From an uncultured Sphingomonadales bacterium (lineage in GTDB: Bacteria; Pseudomonadota; Alphaproteobacteria; Sphingomonadales; Sphingomonadaceae), in the NCBI GenBank assembly GCA_903839675.1, contig CAIMDB010000034.1:99830-163829 (forward strand): a stretch of 64,000 nucleotides of DNA, given 5' to 3'. The translations under genes and the position numbers were made by a program. How positions within the stretch are numbered: position 1 is the first letter of the stretch; each line of letters starts with the position of its first letter. Shown piece after piece: positions 39,700-49,524 of this stretch. The notes below the pieces were generated by a model. That model was given only the letters and a program-made list of their open reading frames with translations. It ran no database searches and was not told the origin of the DNA.

Positions 39700-42141
39700 G
39701 TGACGAGCACCTATAAGGTGGCAATTGTCGGATCAGGTCCGGCGGGATTGAGTGCAGCTGCACGCGCAGCGCAGCTTGGGATGGCACACATACTTCTGGA
39801 AAAGACGGATCACCTTTCTGATACGATCTTCCGTTACCAGAAGGGCAAGCACGTCATGGCGACGCCAAGCCAACTGGTGCTGCGGTCCGACTTTGATTTT
39901 GACGCCGGCAAGCGCGAGAAAATCCTCCAGACTTGGAACGATCAGGCCGCCAGCCAAAACGTGCAGGTCCGCTATCGGTCGGAAGTGACGGCCATCACCG
40001 GCGCACCGGGAGCTTTCACTATCAAACTGGCCGATGGCGACACTATCAACGCCGAGACTGTCATCCTTGCCATCGGGACACAGGGGAATCCAAACCTGAT
40101 GCGGTGTCCGGGCGGTGATCTTCCGCATGTCGAATATCAGCTCGACGATCCGACAGCCATTTTGGACGAACATATTACCGTCATTGGCGCAGGCGACGCC
40201 GGGATTGAAAACGCTTTGGGCCTCGCAGCAGACCCTGAGCAGCGCAATGTCGTGACGATCGTCAATCGCTCCGCTGACTTCAGCCGGGCAAAAGACGCCA
40301 ACGTCAAAGCGCTAACATCTGCGGCCGAAGAAGGTCGTATCACCATCCTGACGGAAACGTCGACCAACCGGATCGAACCTGAGCACATCGTTCTCGACAC
40401 GCGCGACGGTGAATTGCGTATCCCGTGCAACCGCATCATCGCGCGGATGGGCTCAGCCCCACCCCGTGGCTTTGTGGAAAGCTGCGGCATTGAATTCAGC
40501 AGTAAGGATCGGGAAGCCTTCCCTATCCTCTCACCCGTGTTTGAATCGACGGCGCCCGGCATCTTCGTGATCGGCGCCCTCGCAGGCTATCCCCTGATCA
40601 AGCATTGCATGAACCAGGGCTATGACGTTGTCGAATTCATCAACGGCAACACCAATCTCAAGCCCGCCGATGAACCGATTTTGGAAGCCAAATTCAGCAG
40701 CCTCCCCGGCAATCGATCCGTTGACGAATGGCTGGACCTGCTGCGGACAGAAATCGACATCCTGCGCGATCTGACGCCGTTGCAAATGCGCGAGTTCACA
40801 CTCGACAGTGATGTCAGCTTTGTCCGCAAGGGAGATGTGATCTTTGACCGCGGAGCGCCCGGTTCTTCCTTGTTCAACGTTGCTACCGGCGGCGTCCATG
40901 TCCAGGTAAACCCCAGCGATCCAAGCATTGTTGTCCCCATCGGCAAAGGCGCGATGTTTGGGGAAGTCGGACTAATTTCCGGCCGCAAACGCGGTGCCAC
41001 GGTGGTCGCGGCTGAAGACAGCATCCTGATGGAAATCCCCCGCAATGCTGCGTTGAAGCTGATTGCGACCGTACCGGCTGTGAAGCGGGCCGTGACGCGC
41101 GTATCGATCGAGCGCCAGTTGCTTCAGCTTTTCAAGGCCGGCTTGAGCCCTTCCGACATCGCAGGGGTCGTTGAAAGCGCCGAGACAATGAGCGTCCGCG
41201 CCGGTGAGTCCATCATTGCCGAGGGTGATGAAAGTTACGATATTTACGTCATTCGCGTCGGATCCATGGTCGTTGAGCGGACGATCGCCGGAAAGACGGT
41301 ATTCATCTCTTACCTCCCCGCAGGCTCCTATGTCGGGGAAATGGCGCTGATCGAGGGTGGACGCAGAACAGCTTCGGTGCGCGCCGCAGTGAAATCCGAA
41401 GTCATCAAACTGAACGGCGATGCATTCCGCGGCTTGCTCGACCGCAATCCGGCGCTCCTCGAGCGGCTGAAGGTCGATATGGCGACGCGCAAAGACGTCA
41501 ACGCGCATATCGAAACGATGAAGAGCACCTTCTCTGACGTGGCAGACATGTATTCGTCGGTTGCAAGCTTCCTCGTCGAAAACGGCATCGGCGAAGCAAC
41601 CGACGTGTTGCTCATCGATGAACGGCTCTGTGTCGGTTGCGACAATTGCGAGAAGGCTTGTGCCGACAGCCATGATGGATTGTCGCGCTTGGACCGCGAA
41701 GCGGGCAAGACCTACGCCCATCTTCACGTTCCGACGTCCTGCCGCCACTGTGAACACCCACATTGCATGGCCGATTGCCCGCCGAACGCGATCCATCGTG
41801 GGATGGACGGGGAAGTCTTCATTGACGACACCTGTATCGGTTGCGGAAATTGCCAGCGTGGCTGTCCTTATGGGGTGATCCGTATGGACAAGGTGCCGCC
41901 GAAAAAACCGCCGCTTCTTAACTGGCTGTTATTCGGCAGTGGCCCCGGACCCGGCGAACCCAATGCCAAATGGGCCAAGAAACATGGCAATCCGGAAGCC
42001 CCAAAAAAGGCGATTAAGTGCGACATGTGCGCGGGCCTTGAAGGCGGCCCAAGCTGCGTGCGGGCCTGCCCGACCGGCGCTGCCATCCGCATTTCGCCGG
42101 AACAGTTCCTGAGCGTTTCTCATATGCAGAAGGGCAACTAG
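39700..42141 (+). CDS. FAD/NAD(P) oxidoreductase, two cyclic-nucleotide-binding domains and NrfC/DmsB-like four-[4Fe-4S] ferredoxin in one chain
   Basis: Two dinucleotide motifs (VGSGPAGLSAA, IGAGDAGIENAL); CNB cassettes FGEVGLISGRKRGATV and VGEMALIEGGRRTASVRA; Cys clusters CVGCDNCEKAC, CRHCEHPHCMADC, CIGCGNCQRGC, CDMC...CVRAC. Confidence 0.92.
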   Translation: MTSTYKVAIVGSGPAGLSAAARAAQLGMAHILLEKTDHLSDTIFRYQKGKHVMATPSQLVLRSDFDFDAGKREKILQTWNDQAASQNVQVRYRSEVTAITGAPGAFTIKLADGDTINAETVILAIGTQGNPNLMRCPGGDLPHVEYQLDDPTAILDEHITVIGAGDAGIENALGLAADPEQRNVVTIVNRSADFSRAKDANVKALTSAAEEGRITILTETSTNRIEPEHIVLDTRDGELRIPCNRIIARMGSAPPRGFVESCGIEFSSKDREAFPILSPVFESTAPGIFVIGALAGYPLIKHCMNQGYDVVEFINGNTNLKPADEPILEAKFSSLPGNRSVDEWLDLLRTEIDILRDLTPLQMREFTLDSDVSFVRKGDVIFDRGAPGSSLFNVATGGVHVQVNPSDPSIVVPIGKGAMFGEVGLISGRKRGATVVAAEDSILMEIPRNAALKLIATVPAVKRAVTRVSIERQLLQLFKAGLSPSDIAGVVESAETMSVRAGESIIAEGDESYDIYVIRVGSMVVERTIAGKTVFISYLPAGSYVGEMALIEGGRRTASVRAAVKSEVIKLNGDAFRGLLDRNPALLERLKVDMATRKDVNAHIETMKSTFSDVADMYSSVASFLVENGIGEATDVLLIDERLCVGCDNCEKACADSHDGLSRLDREAGKTYAHLHVPTSCRHCEHPHCMADCPPNAIHRGMDGEVFIDDTCIGCGNCQRGCPYGVIRMDKVPPKKPPLLNWLLFGSGPGPGEPNAKWAKKHGNPEAPKKAIKCDMCAGLEGGPSCVRACPTGAAIRISPEQFLSVSHMQKGN

Positions 42142-42144
42142 GCC

Positions 42145-43023
42145 ATGGCTTTTCTCGCCAATAACAAGGCCGCGAAACGTGCCGGGCCATCGAGCCATGT
42201 GTCGTTTCTGAAATATGCGGATTACCGTTGGCTCAAAATTGCATCCGGATTGTCAGCGCTGTCGATCCTGATCTACGCCCTTATCGATGTCGAGCCACGC
42301 CACAGCGGTAACAGCTGGTACGGCTATACGCTCGGCACAATCGGCGCCATTCTCATCATCTGGCTTGCCCTTCTCGGCTGGCGCAAACGCTCCATCAAGC
42401 CCGGCCAGTGGACGCTCAAGTCCTGGGTCTCCGCACATGTCTGGCTGGGGCTATCGCTGATCATTGTCGCGACACTCCACTGTGCGTTCCAGTTCGGCTG
42501 GAACGTCCATACGCTCGCCTACGTCTTAATGATGATCGTCATCCTTTCGGGCATTTATGGCATTTGCGCCTATACCATTCTGCCCAAACAACTCAGCGCG
42601 AACCGGGGCGATATGACGCAGGTCGAAATGCTCGACAATCTGCGCAGTATCGACCGACAGTTGCACGACGCAACGCAGCCGTTGAGCACCGAATTGGCCA
42701 ATATCATCGGCGCGTCGCTCAATGCTGATCCGTTCGCGGGCTCCATCCTTGCGCGCTTGAAAAACCAATACCCATCCTGCCCGACGCAGCACGCCTTTGA
42801 AACGGTTGGTGCCGCGTCGCGATCCAAAGCGACCGGCAATGTGGACGACATCGTTCGCGCCGCACAATTGCTCTCACGCAAGGTGACCGCGCTGGCCAAC
42901 ATTCGTCGGCATCTTCAGTTGAAGGCGCAGCTTGAGATTTGGCTCTATTTCCACGTCCCTGTGACGTTCGCGCTGATTGCGGCCCTTACGGCGCACGTTG
43001 TCAGCGTCTTCTTCTATTGGTGA
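42145..43023 (+). CDS. Polytopic membrane protein, probable b-type cytochrome
   Basis: Several TM helices with His in or near the membrane (WVSAHVWLG, ATLHCAFQFGWNVHTLAYV, FHVPVTFALIAALTAHVVSVFFYW); 4 bp after the flavoprotein gene. Confidence 0.7.
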   Translation: MAFLANNKAAKRAGPSSHVSFLKYADYRWLKIASGLSALSILIYALIDVEPRHSGNSWYGYTLGTIGAILIIWLALLGWRKRSIKPGQWTLKSWVSAHVWLGLSLIIVATLHCAFQFGWNVHTLAYVLMMIVILSGIYGICAYTILPKQLSANRGDMTQVEMLDNLRSIDRQLHDATQPLSTELANIIGASLNADPFAGSILARLKNQYPSCPTQHAFETVGAASRSKATGNVDDIVRAAQLLSRKVTALANIRRHLQLKAQLEIWLYFHVPVTFALIAALTAHVVSVFFYW

Positions 43024-43030
43024 TCTGCAC

Positions 43031-44818
43031 ATGATTTTTACCGTTCACCACGTCAGCTTCACCAATGACGGCCGCGAAATCATCCGGTCGAAGGACTTTG
43101 ATCAACCGGCTCTGTCGGTTGGCCGCGGCCCGGGCTGCGATATTGCCTTGCCCGACGTGTCTGTGCCGCTTGACCATGCCCGCATCACTGCCAACACGGA
43201 TGGGACGATATCGGTAGACGCCGTTGCCGGCGCGCCCTTCATGGCAAATGGCCGCAGTGTCACAACCCTTATCATTGGTCGCGGCGATGGTGCCGTTATC
43301 AACTTTGGCAGCCATGAATTCATCATCAGCCGCGCCGCAGAAGACGTGGTCATCCGTGTTGAACGCAAGAGCGCTGTGGCCGATTCCAGCGAAGCCAAAG
43401 ACAGCAAGTTTGTCTTTTCCCTTGGCAAGGTTGGCGGCAAAATGCGCCTTCCCGCGTGGATCCTGGTTGTCACCATTCTCGCAACTTTGCTGGTCTGGCC
43501 GATTTGGACCTGGTCAAACTTCCATATGGCCAAAAGCCGCGCGGATACATTCCACGCAGACCAAAGCTGGTCGTCCGGCAAGCTCTCGCTCGGCCATGCG
43601 GCTCTGGCAAAGGACTGTCAGGCCTGCCATGTAAACGCCTTTGAATCCGTGCGCGACAGCAGTTGCGTTGCATGCCACACGAAGGTGCACGACCACGCCG
43701 ATCCCAAAAGCCTGATGGGCGCCAAGGGTGAACCCAATCCATTCCGCCAGGTTCTGAATGCGACATCTCGCATGTTCAATCGGCCTGAAAATAGCTGTGT
43801 CGACTGCCATATGGAGCATGAAGGGGCTGTCTCCGCGCCGGCAACGCCGCAGCGCTTCTGCACCGATTGCCATGTCGGTTTGAGCACGCGGGTCAAGACA
43901 ACCAAACTTCTCGACGTTGGTGATTTTGCGAAGGATCACCCCGAATTCCGCCCATCAATTGTGACATCTCCTGGCGAACCGCCGACGATTCAGCGAATTT
44001 CCCTGGCTGCAAAGCCCAAGGAAAACACGGGTCTAAAATTCCCACACGCATTGCATCTGTCCTCCACCAACGGTGTCGCGAGAATGGCGATGACGCTTCC
44101 GGCGTATAAAGGCGCGGGAAGTGCCGGCCTGAAATGCAGCGATTGCCATACCGCATCGGCTGACAAGTCAACGTTTGTCCCGGTCGAGATGGAAAAGAAC
44201 TGCGGCGCCTGCCACAGCCTTGGATTTGGAAAGGTTGGGAACACAGTTCTTACCCTACGTCATGGTGATGTTCCCCAGACCATCGCTCAGATCAGAGCTC
44301 TGTATCGCGGCGTTGGTCCACAAAATCCCGCGGGCAACGGTTTCCTTCAGGGCCGTCACGTGCCGGGAAGCAGCAGCCCCACACCGCGCTTTGATGTCGG
44401 AAGTTCAAGCCCGGATGCTGCTATCCGCCGCGTCTTCTCAAAGGGTGGCACCTGCTATGATTGCCATCAGGTTGTGGCCCCGGCCAATCCGGCAAGTCTC
44501 AACTTCACCATCAAGTCAGTCTCCGTGCCGAAGCACTATATGCCAAAGGCATGGTTCGACCATAAGGCGCATGACACGTCTAAATGTGAAAGCTGCCACG
44601 CGGCACCGAGGTCAAAGACCGCGGCCGACGTTCTCATGCCGGGAATTAAATCCTGCCAGAGCTGCCATGCAGGTGCCACGCCCGAGCATGATAAGGTCCC
44701 GTCGACGTGCTCCATGTGTCACGGCTATCACTTTGAAGACCCCTTGAAGGCGAAGCCTGCGGCGAGCGGATCGAAAACAACCGCCGCTCAAAAAAGGCGG
44801 GGTACAACAACCGGATAA
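43031..44818 (+). CDS. FHA domain - TM - decaheme cytochrome c fusion
   Basis: N-terminal FHA-like ALSVGRGPGCDIALPDVSVPLDHARI; TM LPAWILVVTILATLLVWPIWTW; ten CXXCH (CQACH, CVACH, CVDCH, CTDCH, CSDCH, CGACH, CYDCH, CESCH, CQSCH, CSMCH). Confidence 0.92.
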   Translation: MIFTVHHVSFTNDGREIIRSKDFDQPALSVGRGPGCDIALPDVSVPLDHARITANTDGTISVDAVAGAPFMANGRSVTTLIIGRGDGAVINFGSHEFIISRAAEDVVIRVERKSAVADSSEAKDSKFVFSLGKVGGKMRLPAWILVVTILATLLVWPIWTWSNFHMAKSRADTFHADQSWSSGKLSLGHAALAKDCQACHVNAFESVRDSSCVACHTKVHDHADPKSLMGAKGEPNPFRQVLNATSRMFNRPENSCVDCHMEHEGAVSAPATPQRFCTDCHVGLSTRVKTTKLLDVGDFAKDHPEFRPSIVTSPGEPPTIQRISLAAKPKENTGLKFPHALHLSSTNGVARMAMTLPAYKGAGSAGLKCSDCHTASADKSTFVPVEMEKNCGACHSLGFGKVGNTVLTLRHGDVPQTIAQIRALYRGVGPQNPAGNGFLQGRHVPGSSSPTPRFDVGSSSPDAAIRRVFSKGGTCYDCHQVVAPANPASLNFTIKSVSVPKHYMPKAWFDHKAHDTSKCESCHAAPRSKTAADVLMPGIKSCQSCHAGATPEHDKVPSTCSMCHGYHFEDPLKAKPAASGSKTTAAQKRRGTTTG

Positions 44819-44979
44819 TGGCCTGCATGAGGTGTGATAACGTTGGCGCCGATTCGGCTCAAAAAATCATCTTAAATTGTTGTAATATATAAATTTAATC
44901 TGCTTCAGTTTAAGAAATTGGAAAGGTGGCTCCCTTAGCGGCAAAAACAGAAGTCGCGGGGACTACAAACCACGATAGG

Positions 44980-45011
44980 GCGCGACCTTCGCTGTTAGAT
45001 GTGGGTCGCGC
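44980..45011. promoter_or_regulatory. Inverted repeat GCGCGACC-N16-GGTCGCGC upstream of the phosphodiesterase-like gene
   Basis: Perfect 8-bp arms read from the sequence; no T-tract, 31 bp before the ATG at 45043. Confidence 0.4.
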
Positions 45012-45042
45012 AGCCGCCATGAGCTCTACTAGAGGCTAAAAA

Positions 45043-45885
45043 ATGCTGATTGCGCAAATTACTGACATTCATCTGGGGTTTGAACCCGACAATCCCGGTG
45101 AATTTAATCGCCAGCGATTTGACGCCATTCTCCGGAAATTAGGTGCCATGACGCCGCTGCCGGACATGCTCATCTGCACAGGCGACCTTACCGACAAAGG
45201 CGATGTCGGCAGTTATCAGCAGCTAAAAGAAGCGCTGACGGCCGCGCCATGTGAAACACATCTTTGCATTGGCAATCACGACGAGCGTGGGAATTTTCTA
45301 GAAGTTTTTCCTGATACGCCAACAAGCGATGGCTTTGTCCACTATACCGTCGACAAGGGCGCGTTCGTGCTTGTTGTGCTCGACACCCTCGAACCCGGTG
45401 AACATGGTGGTGCCTTTTGTAAACGCCGGGCGGCCTGGCTTTCTGCCACGCTGGACGCTTGTTCGGAAAGGCCAGTTGTCATCGCCCTTCACCACCCACC
45501 TGTCCGACACGGTATCGAATGGATGGATGTGGAACCGGATGCGGAGTGGGTCAAAACTCTCTCTGGCGTTCTGAGGAACCGCAGCAATATCCGGGCAATG
45601 TTGGCAGGCCATGTCCACCGCCCCTTCACAACGACCTTTGAAAATCACCTTTTGGCGGTCACCGGATCTTCCGCCCCGCAGGTGGCATTGGAACTGGCAC
45701 CCATCGATCCATCAAATCCCGACAATCGACCGATGATCGTATCTGAAGAGCCGGGCTATTCGCTTCATCACTGGACAGGTGATGACTTAGTTACCTTTTT
45801 CCAGACGGCTGGTGATTATCCGACGTTGGCCCGTTTTGACGCCTCTTTGCAGCCCTTGGTTCAAAGTTTAGTGCCGGACGCCTAG
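45043..45885 (+). CDS. Calcineurin-like metallophosphoesterase, class III cyclic-nucleotide phosphodiesterase (CpdA-like)
   Basis: QITDIHLG, CTGDLTDKGD, IGNHDERG, LAGHVHRPF: full metallophosphoesterase motif set. Confidence 0.87.
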   Translation: MLIAQITDIHLGFEPDNPGEFNRQRFDAILRKLGAMTPLPDMLICTGDLTDKGDVGSYQQLKEALTAAPCETHLCIGNHDERGNFLEVFPDTPTSDGFVHYTVDKGAFVLVVLDTLEPGEHGGAFCKRRAAWLSATLDACSERPVVIALHHPPVRHGIEWMDVEPDAEWVKTLSGVLRNRSNIRAMLAGHVHRPFTTTFENHLLAVTGSSAPQVALELAPIDPSNPDNRPMIVSEEPGYSLHHWTGDDLVTFFQTAGDYPTLARFDASLQPLVQSLVPDA

Positions 45886-46169
45886 TCGAAGTCGCCCAAG
45901 CAGATTGAGGCCGATCCCTGTCGGCGAGCTCCCACGAGAGACACCTCTCACCTTGGCCGGTTATCGTCTCCATTTCGGCATAAACAATCCAGCGATTTAC
46001 TTGATTTTTCTCGATATTTTCCGCAACCCTCTGGGTCGTCAACGCTCCACTATCGAGTTGCTGACCGGATGATGCCGCGGCCCTGATTTTCTTCAGTTTT
46101 CGCGCCTTGTTCGTGAAATTGGCGAGGGGGGCTTGGCAATTTCGTAATGGCCATTTTGGGGGCGTTTTC

Positions 46170-47576
46170 ATGGGCAGTTCGGATCCCGTCCAAAGTGGCG
46201 CTTCATCAGGCGGATTTACGCGCCTATTCGGTTTCCTGTTTGCCCTGCTGACGATTGGCGCTGCCGCCTATGTCATGCTGGCTGGCGCGCAACCTGCGAC
46301 AGCAACCGATGTCGCGCAAAACGTGCATCTGGGTGTCGCAAGCTGCGCTGGCTCAACCTGTCACGGGCGCCAAGTCGCCGACGGTGCTGTTGTCCGTCAG
46401 GATGAACTGCTGCGCTGGCAGGAAGACTCCTCCACATCCGGCGCTCACAGCCGCGCGTTCCGCACGTTGGGCACGGCGCGGTCCGCGGCCATTGCCCGGA
46501 ACCTCGGCTTGGCTTCTGCAGAAACAGCACCCATGTGCCTCGGCTGCCATAGTGACAATGCGAGTGCGACTGGCCCGAAACATCAGCTTTCCGACGGCGT
46601 GGGATGCGAATCCTGCCATGGCGGAGCTTCAGGATGGATCAGCAGCCATTATGCCGTTGGCGCATCCCATGAGCGCAATGTCGCGCAAGGCTTGATCCCG
46701 CTGGACAACCCGAAGAGCCGCGCTTCAAATTGCCTCGATTGCCACTTCGGATCCTCAAAGCCCGGCCAGTTTGTCAGCCATCGGATCATGGCCGCAGGGC
46801 ACCCCCGCGTCACCTTTGAACTCGACCTGTTCACTGGCCTTCAGGCCCATCACAATGAAGATGCGGACTATGTCCGCCGTAAGGGGAAGCGCGACCCGGT
46901 TCAGGATTGGGCGGTCGGACAGGCAATGGCGCTAGATCGCGCCCTTTCCCTCTGGTCCGATGCTGGGCTTGGTCAGGAAGGCATCTTCCCTGAATATTAC
47001 TTCTTCGATTGCCACAGCTGCCACCGCCGTATTTCGGACGATCCTTCCTTCCGGGCCGCAGCTGTCGCCAATCCGGGCCGCCCCATTCCGCGCGGTATGG
47101 CGCCATTCAGTGATGGCAACATGATCATGCTCAGCGCAGCTGCACGACGGACGTCCTCTGCCTTGGCCCAGCGCTTTGATGCGGACAGCAAGGCCTTCCA
47201 CGCGGCCCTGGCCAGTGATCGGCCAAAGGCGCTGAAGGCAGCAGCCCGGCTCCGCAGCACCACGAATGCGCTTTTGGCGGCATTTGGGAGCAAGCGCTTC
47301 TCATCGGGCGACATCAAGGCACTTGTGGCCAGCATCAGCGATGCAGCCATGCGCCCGCGCTACACCGACTATGATGGCAGCACGCAGGCCGTCATGGCCG
47401 TCGACACTCTCCTGAATGCTTTGGTGAACAACGGATCAGTTTCAGCCGGACAGGCAGCTTCCATCCGTGCCGAGATCAACCGCGCCTATGCCGCTGTCAA
47501 AGATCCGTATGGCTACCAGCCTGCGGCATTCCGGTCTGCTTTATCTCGGGCAAGCAACGCGATTGGGGCCCTCTAA
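46170..47576 (+). CDS. Membrane-anchored multiheme cytochrome c (cytochrome c554-like), 5 predicted hemes
   Basis: N-terminal TM; heme motifs CAGSTCH (CX4CH), CLGCH, CESCH, CLDCH, CHSCH; ATG at 46170 preferred. Confidence 0.88.
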   Translation: MGSSDPVQSGASSGGFTRLFGFLFALLTIGAAAYVMLAGAQPATATDVAQNVHLGVASCAGSTCHGRQVADGAVVRQDELLRWQEDSSTSGAHSRAFRTLGTARSAAIARNLGLASAETAPMCLGCHSDNASATGPKHQLSDGVGCESCHGGASGWISSHYAVGASHERNVAQGLIPLDNPKSRASNCLDCHFGSSKPGQFVSHRIMAAGHPRVTFELDLFTGLQAHHNEDADYVRRKGKRDPVQDWAVGQAMALDRALSLWSDAGLGQEGIFPEYYFFDCHSCHRRISDDPSFRAAAVANPGRPIPRGMAPFSDGNMIMLSAAARRTSSALAQRFDADSKAFHAALASDRPKALKAAARLRSTTNALLAAFGSKRFSSGDIKALVASISDAAMRPRYTDYDGSTQAVMAVDTLLNALVNNGSVSAGQAASIRAEINRAYAAVKDPYGYQPAAFRSALSRASNAIGAL

Positions 47577-49519
47577 TGAGGCCTTGGCAGTTTAAGCCAG
47601 TATCAACCCTCGTTCTTAGTGCGTTCCTGCTTGCCAGTTGCGGACCCGGTTCAGGTGAAAGCAGCACCCCGACCACAATTACGCCGACGACGACAACCAG
47701 TTCGACCAGCAGCTATCCCGCCAGCACGATCGAGGCTTTAACAACGGCTGAAGTCGAACAGATCCTCGCACAGGCGATTGAAGAAGCTTCTGCCCGACGG
47801 TTGCCGGCGACAATTGCCGTCGTTGATCGCGTCGGCAATGTGCTTGGCGTTTTCAATATGAGCGGTGCGCGGGCCACCGCTGTCACCCGCGCGGCGGCCA
47901 ATGGTCAGAGCACAGATGCCCAGAACCTGACGGTTCCGGCAACAGCTGCCGCCATCGCTAAAGCGGTTACGGCGGCCTATCTTTCATCAAGCGGCAATGC
48001 CTTTTCCACGCGGACCGCCAGCCAGATTGTTCAGGAACATTTTCCACCCGGGCCAAGCACGGTCGGACTTGAAAGCGGCCCGCTCTTTGGCGTGCAGTTC
48101 AGCCAGTTGCCCTGCTCTGACCTCAGCGCACGCTTCGGCCAAGCCGCTATTGGTCCGAAACGCTCCCCACTCGGGATGGCCGCAGACGCGGGCGGCCTGC
48201 CACTCTACAAAAACGGCGTGGTCGTTGGTGGGATCGGCATCATGGCCGATGGCGACTACGGCTTTGATCTCTCAACGCTCGACATCGATCAGGACGACGA
48301 GGAATTCATCGCCCTTGCTGGCACAACCGGCTTTGCCGCGCCAGAGACTATTCAGGCAGGTCGTATCTCAGTTGACGGCACCTTCCTCCGCTTTGCGGAC
48401 GTCACCTCCACAGGCCTATCGGCACGCGGGACAGCGCGCTCTTTCGCAGCACTCTCAGGCACCCTTGGGTCTCTCGTTGCAGTTCCGGGATATGCCAATG
48501 CCGTCATCACGGCCGGCACGCCCTATGGCACCGAAGCCTCCGGCATCCGCCGCGCGACCAGCGCCGAGTTTTCAGACAGCGATGCCTTCCTCCTCACCAA
48601 CGGTCAGGGCAGTGCCCGTTTCCCCATTCGGGCCGGTTCGGAAACGCTGGCCGCGCTGACGCCGGCTGAAGTCCGGACGATCCTTGAGGAAGCCTTCCGC
48701 ATCGTGAAGCGGGCGCGGGCGCAGATCCGCAAGCCCCTCGACAGCAAGGCCGAAGTGACCGTGTCTGTAGTGGACTCCAATGGCGTCGTGCTTGGGCAGG
48801 TCCGTTCCCCCGACGCGCCGGTCTTCGGGATTGATGTCTCGCTCCAAAAGGCCCGCACAGCGGCCTTCTTCTCAAACCCTGGCGCCGCGTCGGACCTCCA
48901 AGGAACGAGCGACAGCAACGTCTCTCAATATCTGACAGCCTACCGCGCTTTCCTCTCCAACCAATCGCAGCTGGTGGGGGAAAAGGCGATCAGCGCACGC
49001 TGGATCGGTCTCTTGGCCCGCCCCTATTTCCCAGATGGGCAAATCGACCGTCCGCACGGGCCGCTTTCCCGCCCCATGGGCCAATTCAGTCCCTTCTCAA
49101 ACGGCCTGCAATCCGCCCTCATCGTCCAGGATTTGGCCGCTCATCTCGCCTTCGTGGGGGGCGCCAGCCAGACGGATACACCTGCCCGGTGCACCAACCT
49201 GCCTGCGGTCTCCGGTGGTCTGAACCGGCTTCAAAACGGCATTCAGATCTTTCCGGGTGCCGTACCCATCTATCGCGGAACCACGCTGATTGGGGCGATC
49301 GGGACGTCTGGAGACGGGATCGATCAGGATGACATGATCAGTTTCCTCGGCCTTGCGAACGCTGCGGAGAAGATTTCCGGCATCGGCAATGCGCCAAGCA
49401 GCCTGCGCGCATCGGCCATCTTGTTCTCACAGGCAGGAAACACGGCCCTGCCCTACGCCCAATGTCCCTTTGCGCCCTTCCTCGACACGGCGGCGCAAAA
49501 CGTATGCCAAGGCAAATAA
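47576..49519 (+). CDS. Lipoprotein with two GlcG/HbpS (DUF336)-like heme-binding domains
   Basis: Lipobox LLASCGPG; ALTTAEVEQILAQAIEEASARRLPATIAVVDRVGNVLGVF and ALTPAEVRTILEEAF...VTVSVVDSNGVVLGQVR...KARTAAFFS. Confidence 0.75.
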   Translation: MRPWQFKPVSTLVLSAFLLASCGPGSGESSTPTTITPTTTTSSTSSYPASTIEALTTAEVEQILAQAIEEASARRLPATIAVVDRVGNVLGVFNMSGARATAVTRAAANGQSTDAQNLTVPATAAAIAKAVTAAYLSSSGNAFSTRTASQIVQEHFPPGPSTVGLESGPLFGVQFSQLPCSDLSARFGQAAIGPKRSPLGMAADAGGLPLYKNGVVVGGIGIMADGDYGFDLSTLDIDQDDEEFIALAGTTGFAAPETIQAGRISVDGTFLRFADVTSTGLSARGTARSFAALSGTLGSLVAVPGYANAVITAGTPYGTEASGIRRATSAEFSDSDAFLLTNGQGSARFPIRAGSETLAALTPAEVRTILEEAFRIVKRARAQIRKPLDSKAEVTVSVVDSNGVVLGQVRSPDAPVFGIDVSLQKARTAAFFSNPGAASDLQGTSDSNVSQYLTAYRAFLSNQSQLVGEKAISARWIGLLARPYFPDGQIDRPHGPLSRPMGQFSPFSNGLQSALIVQDLAAHLAFVGGASQTDTPARCTNLPAVSGGLNRLQNGIQIFPGAVPIYRGTTLIGAIGTSGDGIDQDDMISFLGLANAAEKISGIGNAPSSLRASAILFSQAGNTALPYAQCPFAPFLDTAAQNVCQGK

Positions 49520-49524
49520 TCGCC

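Noticed and set aside
39700-40680. Flavoprotein domain called as thioredoxin reductase
   Set aside because: Overall fold is similar but there is no CXXC redox pair between the dinucleotide-binding motifs; the real trxB is at 25993-26964
43470-43939. Minus-strand ORFs under the FHA-decaheme gene
   Set aside because: Shadow ORFs opposite a gene with ten heme motifs
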